Shown piece by piece: positions 39,600 to 51,799 of a stretch of DNA of 64,000 bases. The DNA lies in NCBI RefSeq assembly GCF_902806685.2, contig NC_048537.1, positions 10,066,720-10,130,719 of the forward strand, written 5' to 3'. Origin of the DNA: Maniola hyperantus. Its lineage: Eukaryota; Arthropoda; Insecta; Lepidoptera; Nymphalidae. The position numbers were made by a program, and so were the translations under genes. The number at the start of each line of letters is the position of its first letter. Position 1 is the stretch's first letter. The notes beneath the pieces are model-generated. The model saw nothing but the letters and a program-made list of their open reading frames with translations. It searched no databases and was not told the DNA's origin.

Positions 39600-39735
39600 G
39601 TGCACAATGCACATGCACTGTTGGACACAGGCCAGAAGCCTTCCCTAATGAGCACTACGTACCATACCTAGTCCTCAGCCTTCCTCATACAGCCAATTCC
39701 CGGCAATCTCTTTATATCGGTCCACTATGCAGGAG
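39600..39735. repeat. LINE-like remnant
   Basis: CACTGTTGGACACAGGCC, CCTTCCCTAATGAG and GTCCTCAGCCTTCCTCATAC are typical of a decayed LINE end. Bases 39930-39985 (GAACCAGTGGTAGATGC) are another scrap, also at 2450. Confidence 0.4.
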
Positions 39736-40516
39736 TGCACCCGACAATTAGCTGGTTATTTTAATATTTAAAAATAAAAATATTTTTATCCGATTAAACT
39801 TTAACAAGTAATTTAGTTCATTCCAGCAATGCGCCGGACGGCAATTACTTTTATGCATGGCATAATAATATTGTATATCCTTTGAAAAGAGCAACCACCT
39901 AGTTTCTTACTAGTTCTTCTTGGTAGGAAAGGCATTCCGAACCAGTGGTAGATGCATTTGACGATTCAAAAGTACATATTATATAATTTATAATGCGGTC
40001 TCCACTCTAGGACTTTTTGGCTTCAACGGCCATATTTGAGACAAATAAATGGTTGACCTCAGACATGGTTGGATAACGCGGGTGTCAAATGGCCTTACTT
40101 TCGTTCCGCTAGCGAATGCAAACTTACCTACTGATATCTTTGTTTAAACAATTAATATTTGCCTCTATTTCGTTGTGAGCTAGCAGAGTCCAACTAAAAG
40201 TTAGCTGGAGAAGTGATCTTATGTAGATATCTATTATTATAATAGGTATGTACTTAATACTTTTTATTTACTACAACTTACGGGCCATAGCACATTAGAT
40301 ATGACAATATTTTGTATATATAAGGGCAAGATCAGCGATCATTTATTTAATTCTCAAGGAGTTTTTACTATTTAGGTGGACAGACAACATCAACCGAGTC
40401 GCAACAGGCTGAGATCTATATTATAATATAACTCTAAAGACTACGAGATATAGACTCTAAAGTCTGAGCAAAGTCAAACGCTCTATACACGCTCTGAAAT
40501 CAATAAAGCGTGTTTT

Positions 40517-40613
40517 GACTTTGCTTAGACTTAAGTCACTGTTAAAACGAAACAGATTTATGCCAGCTATATAACGGTCTCGTTTTAACCGTGTCTTAAG
40601 TCTAAGCAAAGTC
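40517..40613. repeat. Foldback repeat, 34-bp arms
   Basis: Arms 40517-40550 and 40580-40613 are reverse complements with two mismatches (core GCTTAGACTTAAG). Confidence 0.75.
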
Positions 40614-40749
40614 GGAGTGCGCTCTATAGACTTCACCCTTAGATCCCAGATCTCCAGCTGCAGCGAGACGCTGGATATACCTGCAATGGAGTGCACTTTT
40701 AAAGATGTCACCAATTTTAAAATTTCGTGCCAATAATTGTAACCGCCAG

Positions 40750-42120
40750 GTAGAGCACTCCTGACTGGAATTAGAATAGTTTCCTCAGGGTGTACGATGT
40801 GTTCCCCTAGGTGGATGCCACATGCATCAGAGTGGAGCAGTAGCAGATTATGTGTATCGGAGTCTCGTCAGACTTCTGAAGGATAATAAATATAAAAATA
40901 TGATATAGCGATTCCATGAATATTTATTTCGTATAAAAACGTGGCAAACAAAATTGCTAGAGTTCGCTGGTTCGTAAAATGTCAGAGCAATTAATGCACG
41001 TTTTATTGCGATAGCTAAAGTCCGGCGTTTTGTTGGCCGGAATCATTGTGTAACATTGTGGAACTGCGCTTCAATGAAACCGCTTTATCCATACAATAGC
41101 GACCACGGCATTGACGGAAAACCGTCTATGAAACGCATCATTAATTAAATTTGTTACTCGGAGTGACACGCAAACGTTTTGTTGGAAAATTGTTTCGAAC
41201 AATGGTAACAAACAATCATCAAACAATCCTCTCTGACGGACGCAGGCGGTGCGCTCTCAAAATAGTAGGTAATAAGTAGAAACGACTTCGAATTGCTCAC
41301 ATTAGTTTAAACTTTAAGTCGACTTGGCTTTATCGTGCCTTGGAAAGCACATAAATTCGTTGATCCTGGTTATTTTATTATTAACAATAATATATGAGTC
41401 TTTGTACAAGAACACCTTTTTGTCGAGCCACCACCGCTGCTCCGCTTTCTTAAGACACAAGTCTCAAGAAAACCAATAAAAACTACTTGTGATTAATGCT
41501 AGTGGACCTTCAGCAATGAAGAATATGACGCTGTGGCACATGTAATAAACTACAATAAAGATATTGTAGCTAAGTACCTACCTTGCGAATCTACAATATT
41601 ATTGCATCTGAGTTTTTAGCAACTATTTTTATGGATGGCCAGATTAGCTTATTAATTTTTATTAATTTTTATTTTTCATGTACCAAAATTGTAGTTACAA
41701 AGTAATAATAAATTAAGTTATACCTAATATTATGCTTAATTTATAAATCAAAATTTACATACGTTTAAATTGATTAGAATATTAATTAACAATATTAACC
41801 TCAAATCGTCTGCGAATCCTCACTTGGGCAGTGTGGTAAACTATGGCCAAATTCTTCTCATTCTGAGAGGAGACCTGTGCTCAGCAGTGATTGATCATGA
41901 TGGTGACTAACCTCAAATTACAATAACAGCAACCTTCTCGTAAATCACACTATTAGGTACTTTTCAACTCAATTAGACGAACGATGTGCGTGCGTATACA
42001 ATATACATTATGAAAAGATGAACAAGCATTAATTTTCATTAGGTATAATAAATTAATTATTACGACTATGTAGATTGTATTATGATGGCACACTTATTAT
42101 ATAAGTAAGTAGTTAAAGCA
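40750..42120. other. Spacer, SINE scrap only
   Basis: No gene seen. 41825-41910 (GGCCAAATTCTTCTCATTC, TGATTGATCATGATGGTGAC) is a tail remnant of the tRNA-headed SINE. Confidence 0.35.
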
Positions 42121-42170
42121 GTTATGTTAATTTGCCAAATCATGATTGATAAATAGACTGTTATTATAAA

Positions 42171-42541
42171 CTAGTTGACCCACCCCGGCTTCGCTCGGGT
42201 GGAATTTAGAAAATCGAGGTAGGAGTTGAAAATCCTGAAACACGTATTTCTTCATTTGTAACCGAAAACCCAAATTCCAATTTTTATGCAAATAACATGA
42301 AAAATTACGAACGGATGATTTAAAACCAAAAAATAAATGCCAATTTTCATCGATGTAACTTAAAAAATGACGGACTTTCGTACAAACTTCCATCCCCCAT
42401 TTAACCCGCTTAGGGGTAGAATTTCTAAAAATCCTTTCTTAGTGGATGTGGTGTCTCTAGGACCAGCGGTTTAGGCTGTGCGTTGATATATATAAGTCAA
42501 ACAGTCAGTCAGGAATTTGAATTTTATATATAAAGAATAAA
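42171..42541 (-). mobile_element. Helitron-like element, family C
   Basis: CTAGTTGACCCACCCCGGCT then TCGCTCGGGTGGA gives a 3' hairpin (CCACCC..CGGCTTCG..GGGTGG) next to CTAG. The far part has CGCTTAGGGGTAGAATTTCT and CAGTCAGTCAGG, related to family B. Confidence 0.55.
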
Positions 42542-43140
42542 GATAGACAAACAAGTTTTGATTAAAGTCATGTAACATTTATTTAACCTTTCATCGGGCC
42601 ATTACTTAATTAAGTTCTGCCTAAAAGTTTTATGGACAGTTAACAACTTTACCAAACGCAACTGACATTTGCGATTTCAGCTTGAAATTAGCAATTTTTG
42701 TTTTGGAATGGTTTTTGCGCCATTTAGTTCTCTTGTAGGAACTTCCACACGCCAGTCATGCGCTGCCTGAATCTAGCGGTTAACCTGCGATCCTACTAAA
42801 TTTTTCATACAACTAAATACTTTCATGTATTAACAACATGTAGGTAGTAACTGTACCATAGATGACAGAAGGTTATCTATGGTACCAAAGTACATACCGA
42901 CTGTCGTTCACGTGCAACAGTTAAATGGTTTCTTTACTACGCACATTGGAAATGCTCACGTGTGTATACATGGACATCACGTATTTGTACAAAATCTGCT
43001 GCCTTAATCCGTGGCCGTCACCTTCTCACATAAGACTCATGAAGGCTAGACCTTGACTTGAGTATCGTTTTAATGAGATCATATTTCGACCACACCGCAA
43101 TCTCGTTACTTACAAAGGATCAATTTTGTTAATCCTCGCC

Positions 43141-43289
43141 AGGTCGACATGGCAATCGGGGTATGAGGCGGGGCGATGCAGCACTCACCCACATGTCATC
43201 CGCGCTTGCCCGCACCGGGTTAGCGCGGGGACTATGCGAGTGTGCGGGGCGTTCCCTCCCCGATTGCCATCTTGACCTGTCACGTACTA
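43141..43289. mobile_element. GC-rich palindromic MITE, copy 1
   Basis: Inverted ends ATGGCAATCGGGG and CCCCGATTGCCATCTTGACC, inside GGGTTAGCGCGGGG and GTGCGGGGCG. It is nearly self-complementary along its length. Confidence 0.75.
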
Positions 43290-43479
43290 CACGTACCTAT
43301 ATTATGGTATTATATTTAATCGGTGTAACGTTGCTTGTTTAACAGCTTTTTACCGGATAAAAATATAAATAAAATGTCGTAATACCAACTTATCAGGCGA
43401 TGGAGCGCAGCGTTCCGTCTGGTGCAATGTTGCGTAGAAACCTTGCCATTGGCCTTTTGATATAATATTAATGATTGTC

Positions 43480-43900
43480 CATTACAGGACAAAAGTTACA
43501 AGCTACTGGACTAAGAGCAAGCGCGTGCCAGACCTTCGTTATTTAATAAAAACTGAAAGTTTCGCTGCGTATTGTCCCCAACACAGCGACAATGAAGTTT
43601 GAATCATGGTGGCTTTGGGAGATAACAGGTAATAAAGGTGTACTAAACTACTTCGGCGGGGAGGGGCAATGCACGCACAACAGACGGAAACGTTTAAGTG
43701 CGGAAACCAGCCCAGAGCGAAGAAGAAGAAGAAAGGTGTAATCTTACGTCAAAGTAAACCTGTGCCTAAAGTCAAATTTTTCATATGTCTTTTGTATGTA
43801 TGTATGTATGTATGTATATGCATTGCCAGGCACTTAGTATCGTGGCAACCCCCTGCCAGACACTCTTCATAATATTTCGAAGAAAATATTAAAAAAAATA
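43480..43900 (+). repeat. GCCAGACACTTAGT-family copy
   Basis: Reverse partner of 2517-2790: GCGTGCCAGACCTTCGTTAT, TATTGTCCCCAACACAG, TTTGGGAGATAACA, then GCCAGGCACTTAGTATCGTG. It contains a (GTAT)n run at about 43795-43815. Confidence 0.6.
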
Positions 43901-43969
43901 TGACTTTATACTTAAATATTCGATGTGAGCGATATTATGTCCGCTAATATGCGAAAAGCATTGGACAGA

Positions 43970-43999
43970 TCCATAGATAACACTTCTGTTATCTATGGA
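43970..43999. repeat. 13-bp perfect hairpin
   Basis: TCCATAGATAACA, loop CTTC, TGTTATCTATGGA. A related hairpin (GTACCATAGAT...ATCTATGGTAC) lies at about 42855-42887. Confidence 0.8.
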
Positions 44000-44009
44000 C
44001 AGATCTCAT

Positions 44010-45535
44010 TTTAGGTCACAGTAAGAACCACCTTGAAAATATTTTAGAGTCTGCTAAAGTAGGTATTTAACATCGTTCCTTCGTTATCTAAACTTTAATT
44101 GTATACCTAAAACTAAACTGTGTCAATCCTGATTCGTGACTCCTATGTTAAAAGTAACTTCAATTTTTATAATGTTTTACTTTTCACCCCGAAGCGTGTT
44201 AGGTATGCTGTATTAAACATATTTACTGTAATTTATGAAATCAAATACGAATCACATTGAAATAAATATTATAGGTTAGCAATCTGTTGCAATATTAAAT
44301 TGTTTATTGAAAAAATGTCAACACAGGAATTCATTATTAATCAATTTGGTATTTCAATAGCATTTCAACGCGTAATTTTATTACATAAAACAAATGGTGC
44401 ATAATTCATCAGTGATAACATATTATTTATTGTGAATCATGCACCAAATTTTAATGTTAATTAATTACCTTAATAGTATCTATACTACTTATGCCCGCGA
44501 CTTCACGCAACTTGTATCGTCCACGTGGACTACATTATAGGACACGATATTCATAGCGTATTTTCGAATTGGAACTGTTTAGTTTTCCATAGTTTTCTAT
44601 AATGTCGAGTCTACTAACGAGGTGTGTTACGTCCTCGTGAAACTAAAATAATTGATGTGAATAAAAAACGTATTAGATGCGCATAAGTGCTCATAAATAA
44701 TTCAACAGTTTGGCACCGATAAGTATAGGATCTTGTAACCCGTTAGTGTCTTTCACTTCACCGTATCTTGTTATCCAAATGTTTCTATGGTTTTAATAGC
44801 TTTTTTTATAATACTTAAACCAATTAAAATTTAAATGGCGTTTTAAAATTACCATTTAGCTAACAGTTAAATTTAAAAAAAAATTATTGCATTGCTACCA
44901 TACCCTATGTATAACTTCTTGAGTAGGTAGGTAGGTAACTTTCACATATATTTTTAGTGGTTGCCATTTCAGCTAATATCTATTTACCCATACTAAGTAC
45001 CTTTACCTTACTTTGAAGATTGAATTTAAGTAAAAAGTTAATAATTTTTAGTTTATTTCCTGTCTCATAAATCTATTACTTAATAGTTAATAACCAATTT
45101 TGGTTACATAATAATTTTGATAACTAACAAAAATCTTGATTTCTAAGATTATTTTGGACGCAAGCGCTAATAAATATTACGTTTTGAGACTTTCTATTTG
45201 GGGAAAACATACCCAACAATGCCTACTGCATGCCGTCGGGATATTAAAGTAATCAATGGGCGGCATTGAACACTTTCACTGGTTTATTAATCTTGTAGGG
45301 CACAATCACACTTTCACTATTTTACTTGCAAATCGAATTGGCAATAATACTCACTGTATCTATTATTTACATCGATATAAGCTTTATCAATAGGTAGGTA
45401 GGTGGTAAACGTAGTAACACGCAATAATATATGGTCGCAGTCTGGTTATATTCTGTAAGTACCCATAGATGTCTACCTAATTCTACCATGTCAAACATTT
45501 CCATCAAATTATGATACTGATGATTGATATATTTC
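44010..45535. other. AT-rich spacer, no gene seen
   Basis: No coding exon or intact repeat. A scrap of Helitron-like sequence (ACTTATGCCCGCGACTTCAC) lies at 44487. Confidence 0.3.
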
Positions 45536-45540
45536 TAATA

Positions 45541-45704
45541 TAAGTGCCGCAAATTGCTAATGTGCGTGGCCGCCATTTTAGTGACGTCACCACTAGACTG
45601 TAGTTTCGAGCTGATGGTATATTTTTATTTCGACTGACGTCAAAATGACGTCATTTCGATGTTAATGAGACATGGTTCCAGCGCAATAGCAATTTGCGGG
45701 ACTT
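45541..45704. mobile_element. MITE with TA flanks carrying three CRE palindromes
   Basis: Ends TAAGTGCCGCAAATTGCTA and TAGCAATTTGCGGGACTTA are reverse complements with one mismatch, flanked by TA on both sides. Inside, TGACGTCA occurs at 45582-45589, 45635-45642 and 45646-45653. Confidence 0.75.
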
Positions 45705-46375
45705 ATAAACATCTAAACAAAAAAAAGAATCTGGTCTATGATTTCGCCTAATCAAAAGTCAAAACCCAAATGCCCATTTAAAAGTTAGGTAGGTATACCT
45801 ACTTACATTTGTGTCTGTATGTCCGAGACGGTCTGACATGCGTGATCTAGGTTCTTTTAATCCCAGGGAAACTGAAGGCACGGTAATATTATCATAAACA
45901 TTACCGTGCTGAGGGGGTTCAAAAAAACAAAACCAAGAGAACAAAATCCGAGTAAAAGCAAGTCGCTACAAAAATAAAATTATCTTTAGTAAGGTGATGA
46001 TGTAAGTATATAGCATCTGTACATTTGCCACCCGTGTGGAAATCTCAAAATTAAATAGGTAACGACTATCGTTCAGTTTAAGATGCAGGTTGTTAGAAAC
46101 CAATACGCACTATACAGCGATGCAATCTCGAGGCAAAATCACTTATACAATGAATAAAACTCCATTGTTAGCACAGGTTCACACAGCCTCAGGGAAAACG
46201 CGTCAATGACAATCACATTCGTTTGTACTGGGCCCGTACTCCTATGTACCCACAATCCACACATTGTTCTTTACAGCATTTGGTGCATGTATACCACTCA
46301 ACCGTCCAGTGATTAAACTATCTATAGTCCGAGTTTGCACATCTCATCAGCTTAATGGCTTTCGAGTATCCAAGA

Positions 46376-46533
46376 GTACGTGAGAGCGAGATGGCAATCG
46401 GGGTATGACGCGGGGGGGGGGGACGCCCCGCATTCCCGCACGTCACCCGTGCTATCCCACACCGGGTACGCGTGGGAGCTGTGGGGGTGTGCGGAGCGTC
46501 TCCACCCTGATTGTCATCTCGACCTGTCGCGTA
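46376..46533. mobile_element. GC-rich palindromic MITE, copy 2
   Basis: Ends GTACGTGAGAGCGAGATGGC and GTCATCTCGACCTGTCGCGT; has a run of ten G at about 46411-46422. Confidence 0.75.
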
Positions 46534-46649
46534 CAATACCTACTGTAACGTTAAAATAAAATGGATCTGAATTCTAATCTATGCTCAATCTACAAGCGCC
46601 GCTTAAGAAAACAATGTGTAATATAAAGTGGTAATGCAGAATGTAGGTA

Positions 46650-46765
46650 CGACTTGAAAGAAGGGAGTTTGACGTCCATTTTACTCTGACATATTTTAGT
46701 AGGTAAGTACTCGCAATCCACTAACATTATCGAGATATGTAAACTCATACTAAGGGTATTATTGC
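46650..46765. repeat. Dispersed repeat also at 52586-52700
   Basis: GACTTGAAAGAAGGGAGTTT, TTTTACTCTGACAT and ACATTATCGAGATATGTAAA align in order with GACTTTAAAAGAAGGCAGTT, TTTTACTTTGACAC and ACATTGGTGAGATGTAAAA at 52586-52682. Confidence 0.45.
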
Positions 46766-47264
46766 AAATTTTGAGTTCATGATTGTGTATGTCGGTCGGC
46801 GGGCGTGAAGGTTACAGAATCATCTGAACCGGTGGAATCATTGCTGTTTGGAAATTCTATTGGTATTTCTAACTCGACACAACCCATTTCAACATTATTT
46901 ATCGAATTCAGTTACAAGTCAATCCGGTTTGGTAATTTAAAATTGCAAAAATTGCCAATAGGAATTTTGTTGCTCTTACCTTCAGAAGGAGTCATTGATT
47001 GAAATTCAAAATGGCGACCAAATTCCAGTCACCATTTTGAATTTAAAGGGAATTATTAATTTGTTCTTGCTGGATCACTTAGTTATTTTCAACTTTTCAA
47101 CAAAAATGATAAGAACTATTGTTTTTGTTTTTTTTTAATTTTGTTTTCAAGAAACAACTTTTGAAATTCTAACAATATTTACCGTACGTTTCTTTAATGA
47201 CACAGAAAAAGTGGCATAATACTTATAATTATCAAAATATTATTTCGTTATTTTTTTTTATAAA

Positions 47265-47960
47265 AATGGCGAGAGAACGAGCAGGCAGGTCACCTGATGT
47301 TAAGTGATTACCGCCGCCCATGCACATTTACAGTACCAGAGGAACCACCAATGCGTTGCCAGCCTTTCAGGAATTTGTTGGTCCGCCCCTTGAATAACCC
47401 CATGTTGTAATCTAATGGAACACCGCCAAAGGGAGTTGATTCCACAGTTTGCATGTGCGTGGAAAAATGGAAAAAGGATTTGGCACAACGAGTGGTCAAA
47501 GTGCACCAGACACCCAGGTGATGAGGGTGGAATTGTTTGCGGTGGCGTGCGGTGCGGTTGTAGAAAAAGGAGGGTGGAAAGAGATCAAACAACTCTTCAG
47601 AGCACTCCCCATTATAGAGGCGATAAAACACGCAAAGAGAGCTTACGTCTCTGCAGTGCTCCAAACTTTCCAACGAGCCGGTTGGATTGGGATCGTCCAC
47701 AAGTAGAACAGCCCACCTTTGGATTAGATCAAATGGAAGGAGTCGGTTCTCCGGCTCAAAGGTGAGAGCAGTACTCCGTATGTGGGCGGACTTGCGCTTT
47801 ATGGAGAAAAGGAGTCTGTGCTCGGGCGCGACGCGACGTACCGCTTTGTTCTGTTGAAAACTCCAAGGTTTTTTGAGGCTAATTTGGCCTTACTTTCCAA
47901 ATGATCCCGAAATTGGACCTCACCCGAAATGTGGACGCCAAGAATCCCAATTTTTTCCAA
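47265..47960 (-). mobile_element. LINE-like fragment
   Basis: GGCAGGTCACCTGATGTTAA and TGATTACCGCCGCCCATGCA, then about 600 bases with overlapping open frames on both strands. I recognise the left block as a common lepidopteran LINE end. None of the frames reads as an intact protein. Confidence 0.5.
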
Positions 47961-48320
47961 GAACTAATTTAGAACCTTGACATAAGACGTAAAGCAACGG
48001 AGGTAATATTACTAACCTGATTGAACTAAGTTTCGATCTGTAACGGTTCGTTGTCTACCTACTTACTTTTCTAAAGACGTTCAAAGGCAATGCTATTGTT
48101 TTATTGTTTGATCGTACATCGTTTAAAAAGAAACCAATTATGTTTAAATATTTAGGTGACCTACCGAAGAGGTCAGAGCGCTTCAAGAAAAGTCATTTAT
48201 GTGGTTCACTCCCATCCCATTGATCACAATAGATTATTGCACTACTTTAAACCACAGTTAAGTAGTACTTTTTGTTTAGAACACTGTTAGTATTTTTAAA
48301 TGATTGCCAATTATTGTATA

Positions 48321-48477
48321 GTACGCGACAGCTCGAGATGGCAATCGGGGAGGGAATGCCCCACACACCCGCACAGCCCCCGCGCTAACCCGGTGCGACC
48401 GAGCGCGGGTGAATTGTGGGTCTGCGTGATGTCCCCGCGCATCATATTCCGATTGCCATCTCAACCCGTCGCTGACT
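48321..48477. mobile_element. GC-rich palindromic MITE, copy 3
   Basis: GTACGCGACAGCTCGAGATG at the left, ATTGCCATCTCAACCCGTCG at the right. Confidence 0.75.
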
Positions 48478-48594
48478 ATTCCTAATAAATGAACAGAGCA
48501 ATGCCCTATATCAATTTTAGTCCCTCGACTTCACTTATCAATATACTTATAATAAAACTGTAACAGGTCAAATTCTGTACATTGAAGATATTTT

Positions 48595-49513
48595 GAATTT
48601 TTTTTTTCGAGGGCACTCTATAATCGATACTGAACCCAAAACTATAATTTTTTCATTTTTGTCTGTCTGTCTGTCTGTCTATCTATCTGTCTGTCTGTCT
48701 GTCTGTCTGTCTGTATCACGGCCGCGCATCACGCTGAAACTACTGAATGGATTCCAATGAAACTTGGTACGATTTGAGGTCATACTATGAGGAAGAATAT
48801 AGGATACTTTTTATCCCGAAATTCAGCATGGTTCCCGTAGGAGAGGGGATGAAAGTTAAAATGTATACTGAGTTGTAATTTATTAACGCGTAGTCCGATT
48901 TCATTCATTCTTTTTTTGTTAGAAAGGGGATATTTTAAAGATTGTTCCGTAAATATTTCAAGGTCATCGGTTTTCAACCGACTGTCAAAAAGGAGGTGGT
49001 TCTTTTTTCTACATCGATTTTTTCGAGGTTTCTGGACCGATTTGCAATTTTTTTTTTAAATCAACCAAAAAAGTTTTAGTGGTGGTCACATAAAAAAATC
49101 TAGATTCAACTCCTAAATCCTGATGCTGCAGGGTTACTGCCCGCCTGAGTTATCAAGATTCAGGAAGTGTTCATAGTGAATTCATATTGTAGGTACCAAG
49201 CAACGACTTTATTCTCAGACTTCAAGTCCCAAGTCCTCAACCCTGATGATGTAGGGTACAGCACTCCTAAACTATAATGTTTCAGTAACTGCGGATGATG
49301 CAAAATTAATTTAGGTACCGAGCATAGGCTACATCATTGAACTTCGGATCCCAACTCCTCAATCCTGATGCTGCAAAGTACTAAAGTCCTAAATCGTGGG
49401 GATTTTAGAATTTCTGATAGTGAATTGATATTTTAGGTATCAAGCAACGGCTTCACGATGACACTCCCAGTCCGAAATACTCCACCCGAGCGAAGCCGGG
49501 GTGGGTCAGCTAG
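48595..49513 (+). mobile_element. Long Helitron-like element, family C, with GTCT microsatellite
   Basis: A (GTCT)n run at about 48661-48713 opens it, then CTACTGAATGGATTCCAATG and TTCAACCGACTGTCAAAAAG. Three imperfect internal blocks of about 110 bp each begin near AACTCCTAAATCCTGATGCT. It ends CGAGCGAAGCCGGGGTGGGT, CAGCTAG|T. Confidence 0.55.
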
Positions 49514-49519
49514 TATTAT

Positions 49520-51230
49520 AATATACCTACTCTTTCATACATATAACATAATATTTTGAAGAAATAAAACAATGTTAACGTTTTTAAGTTTCAATCTCTT
49601 AAAGAAATATTACATCTCTTTTATAGTTCTACAAAGTTTGGTCCTAGACGCTTTTATACGCGTTCTAGAAATGATCCAATTTCTGGCAACAGATTCTATT
49701 TGCAAGAAAGCTTATTGGTAACTTCGCTTACCAGCTCGTAAACGATCTGAATTATCAGTAAAATATCGGTGTCAACTCGCAGAAAAGCCATTAGGGCCCG
49801 AGTCGATTGCCTGAACTAGTTTCCAACAAAAGGGGCTATAGGTCGTTTCCGTGAATTAGAAACCATGACGGAACTGCAGCGTTTACGATCATCGATCTAC
49901 TAATGCCATCCGATTCTTTGTGAAAGCGATAAATAAAAGATTTTTATAGATAAAATACTACTTAGGTATATCTATAACATGAGCATTGACTCTTAGCTGA
50001 TTCTTTCTTCACCTAGAATCATTGACTTATTATACTAGGTATATCATATCACTGCCTAGAATGCAAAAAAAAACTGAAGATGAATAGAAGAAAACTGTAA
50101 AGTGTTACTTAACCACTTATAATAAATACTGTACACTGAAACTATATGTATCTTCTTGTACAACTAATACTGAAAATAAATCTCAATAAATACCTATCCA
50201 GAAAGTAAACTGCACCACAAGTCCACGTACCGGACTAAAATCTATCCAGACCATTAAACCATCAACGCTGTCTTATGCAATCGTCGCGTCGGCAAAAGCT
50301 AGATATAAAAGGTAGAAATTATGTAGGTATATAACTAAGTAATTTTAGCCAGCAAAAAATTAACTCTTACTTAATCCTCTTAAGATTTAATAGTAAAATC
50401 CGATACGAACATAAAAGTAGATACATAAATATTAGATAGGATACTATGCAAATAGCATGAGGTAATGAAAAATATATTGAATGAAATATTTATCATAATT
50501 AGCAAAACAATTCCCTGAGTAGCAAATTAATTTCAAAACTTAAATTAATTTATTTTGATGAATATTAATTAAAATAAGAGTTGATGTTAATAAAATAAAT
50601 GTGATATTATATTTTGTATTCGTATTAATATTTTTGGTCATTAAAACGAGCTGGCAATAGATATCAATTTTTATTAACCTTTGATTTCAAATTAGTTTCA
50701 CATATTTCAATACTATTTTAGTTTAATAACTAAACTTGTGTGAAATTTCATTAAAATATGGGTAATAGATATCTAGATAGTTAGTAGAAAATTAGATATG
50801 TGCTGGTATCTCTACGAAAGCTGGATCATTATATATGTATCAATTTCACATGTAGAACATATCATGTAAGAAGTAACATTAGCCTTAATTTCAGTAGAAT
50901 ACCTACATTGTGCTCACGAGTTGGTGTGCATGTCTGTTATGGTGAAACGTAATATGGGTTTCATTTAACACAACAGTAGAAAATTTGATTTTATAACAGC
51001 ATCGTCTGGATTGATACTAATTAATTAATATCAATATTCTATAGTATGTGTAGCAATAAAGATATTGCAATAAATATAAAATAGAGTGTAAAATTAATTT
51101 TCATTTCAGAGGAAATAAAAAATGACTCGTCATAAAAAAATACATTCCACTTCTGAAAAATCATTTCTAGATGTTTGTCGTTTTTTGTCGCGAATTTTCA
51201 CTTATTTTACCCTAGTAACGTTCTATTCTT
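49520..51230. other. AT-rich spacer, no gene seen
   Basis: No open frame, repeat or exon was recognised. Confidence 0.3.
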
Positions 51231-51233
51231 TCA

Positions 51234-51445
51234 TCTAAATATATATAAGGAAAAAGTGACTGACTGATCTGTCAACGCAAAGCTCAAACTACTGGATGGA
51301 TCGGGCTGAAATTTGGCATGCAGATAGCTATTATGACGTAGGCATCCGCTAAGAAAGGATTTTTTAATATTCAACCCCTAAGGGCGTGAAATAAGGATTT
51401 AAAATTTGTGTAGTCCACGCGGACAAAGTCGTGAGCATAAGCTAG
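51234..51445 (+). mobile_element. Helitron-like element, family B
   Basis: TCTAAATATATATAAGGAAA at the left; GACAAAGTCGTGAGCATAAG, CTAG|T at the right. Confidence 0.65.
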
Positions 51446-51454
51446 TCTGTACTA

Positions 51455-51794
51455 TCAGTACCCTTATTATAAATGTGAAAGTGTGTTTGTTTGATGGTTT
51501 ATTGGCTTGGTGCAACGGATTGACGTGATTTTTTGCATGGGTATAGAAAAAGACCTGGAGAGTGACATTCATATCCCGGAAAATCAAACAGTTCCCACGG
51601 GATGTTTAAAAACCTAATTAATAAAAGGAAGTAATCTCTGGAACTACTGAACCTTTTTGAAAATTCTTTCACCAGTAAAAAGCTACATGATTCCTGAAAG
51701 ACACACATAGGCTATATTTTATTTTTTAGAATTATTATAGATCTATACGAAAAGTGTAATAAGTTACCTGTGCGAAGCCGGGGCAGGTTGTTAG
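51455..51794 (+). mobile_element. Family A fragment followed by a degraded family C end
   Basis: ATTATAAATGTGAAAGTGTG to CACGGGATGTTTAAAAACCT (about 51619) lacks the CTAG end. 51630-51794 ends GTGCGAAGCCGGGGCAGGTT and GTTAGT, a mutated family C terminus. Confidence 0.5.
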
Positions 51795-51799
51795 TAGCA

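Noticed and set aside
43790..43816. CRISPR-like or regulatory short repeats (GTAT)n and (GTCT)n
   Set aside because: Simple microsatellites without spacers; CRISPR arrays are not expected in animal nuclear DNA.
46318..46536. Open frames in the GC-rich palindromic repeats (also 48276-48485, 53.2, 56.7, 57.2 kb)
   Set aside because: Similar frames recur because the MITE copies are similar; they read through inverted ends and are not genes.
47300..47765. Four overlapping frames of 68-130 codons
   Set aside because: They lie in a LINE-like block and conflict with each other; no recognised protein.
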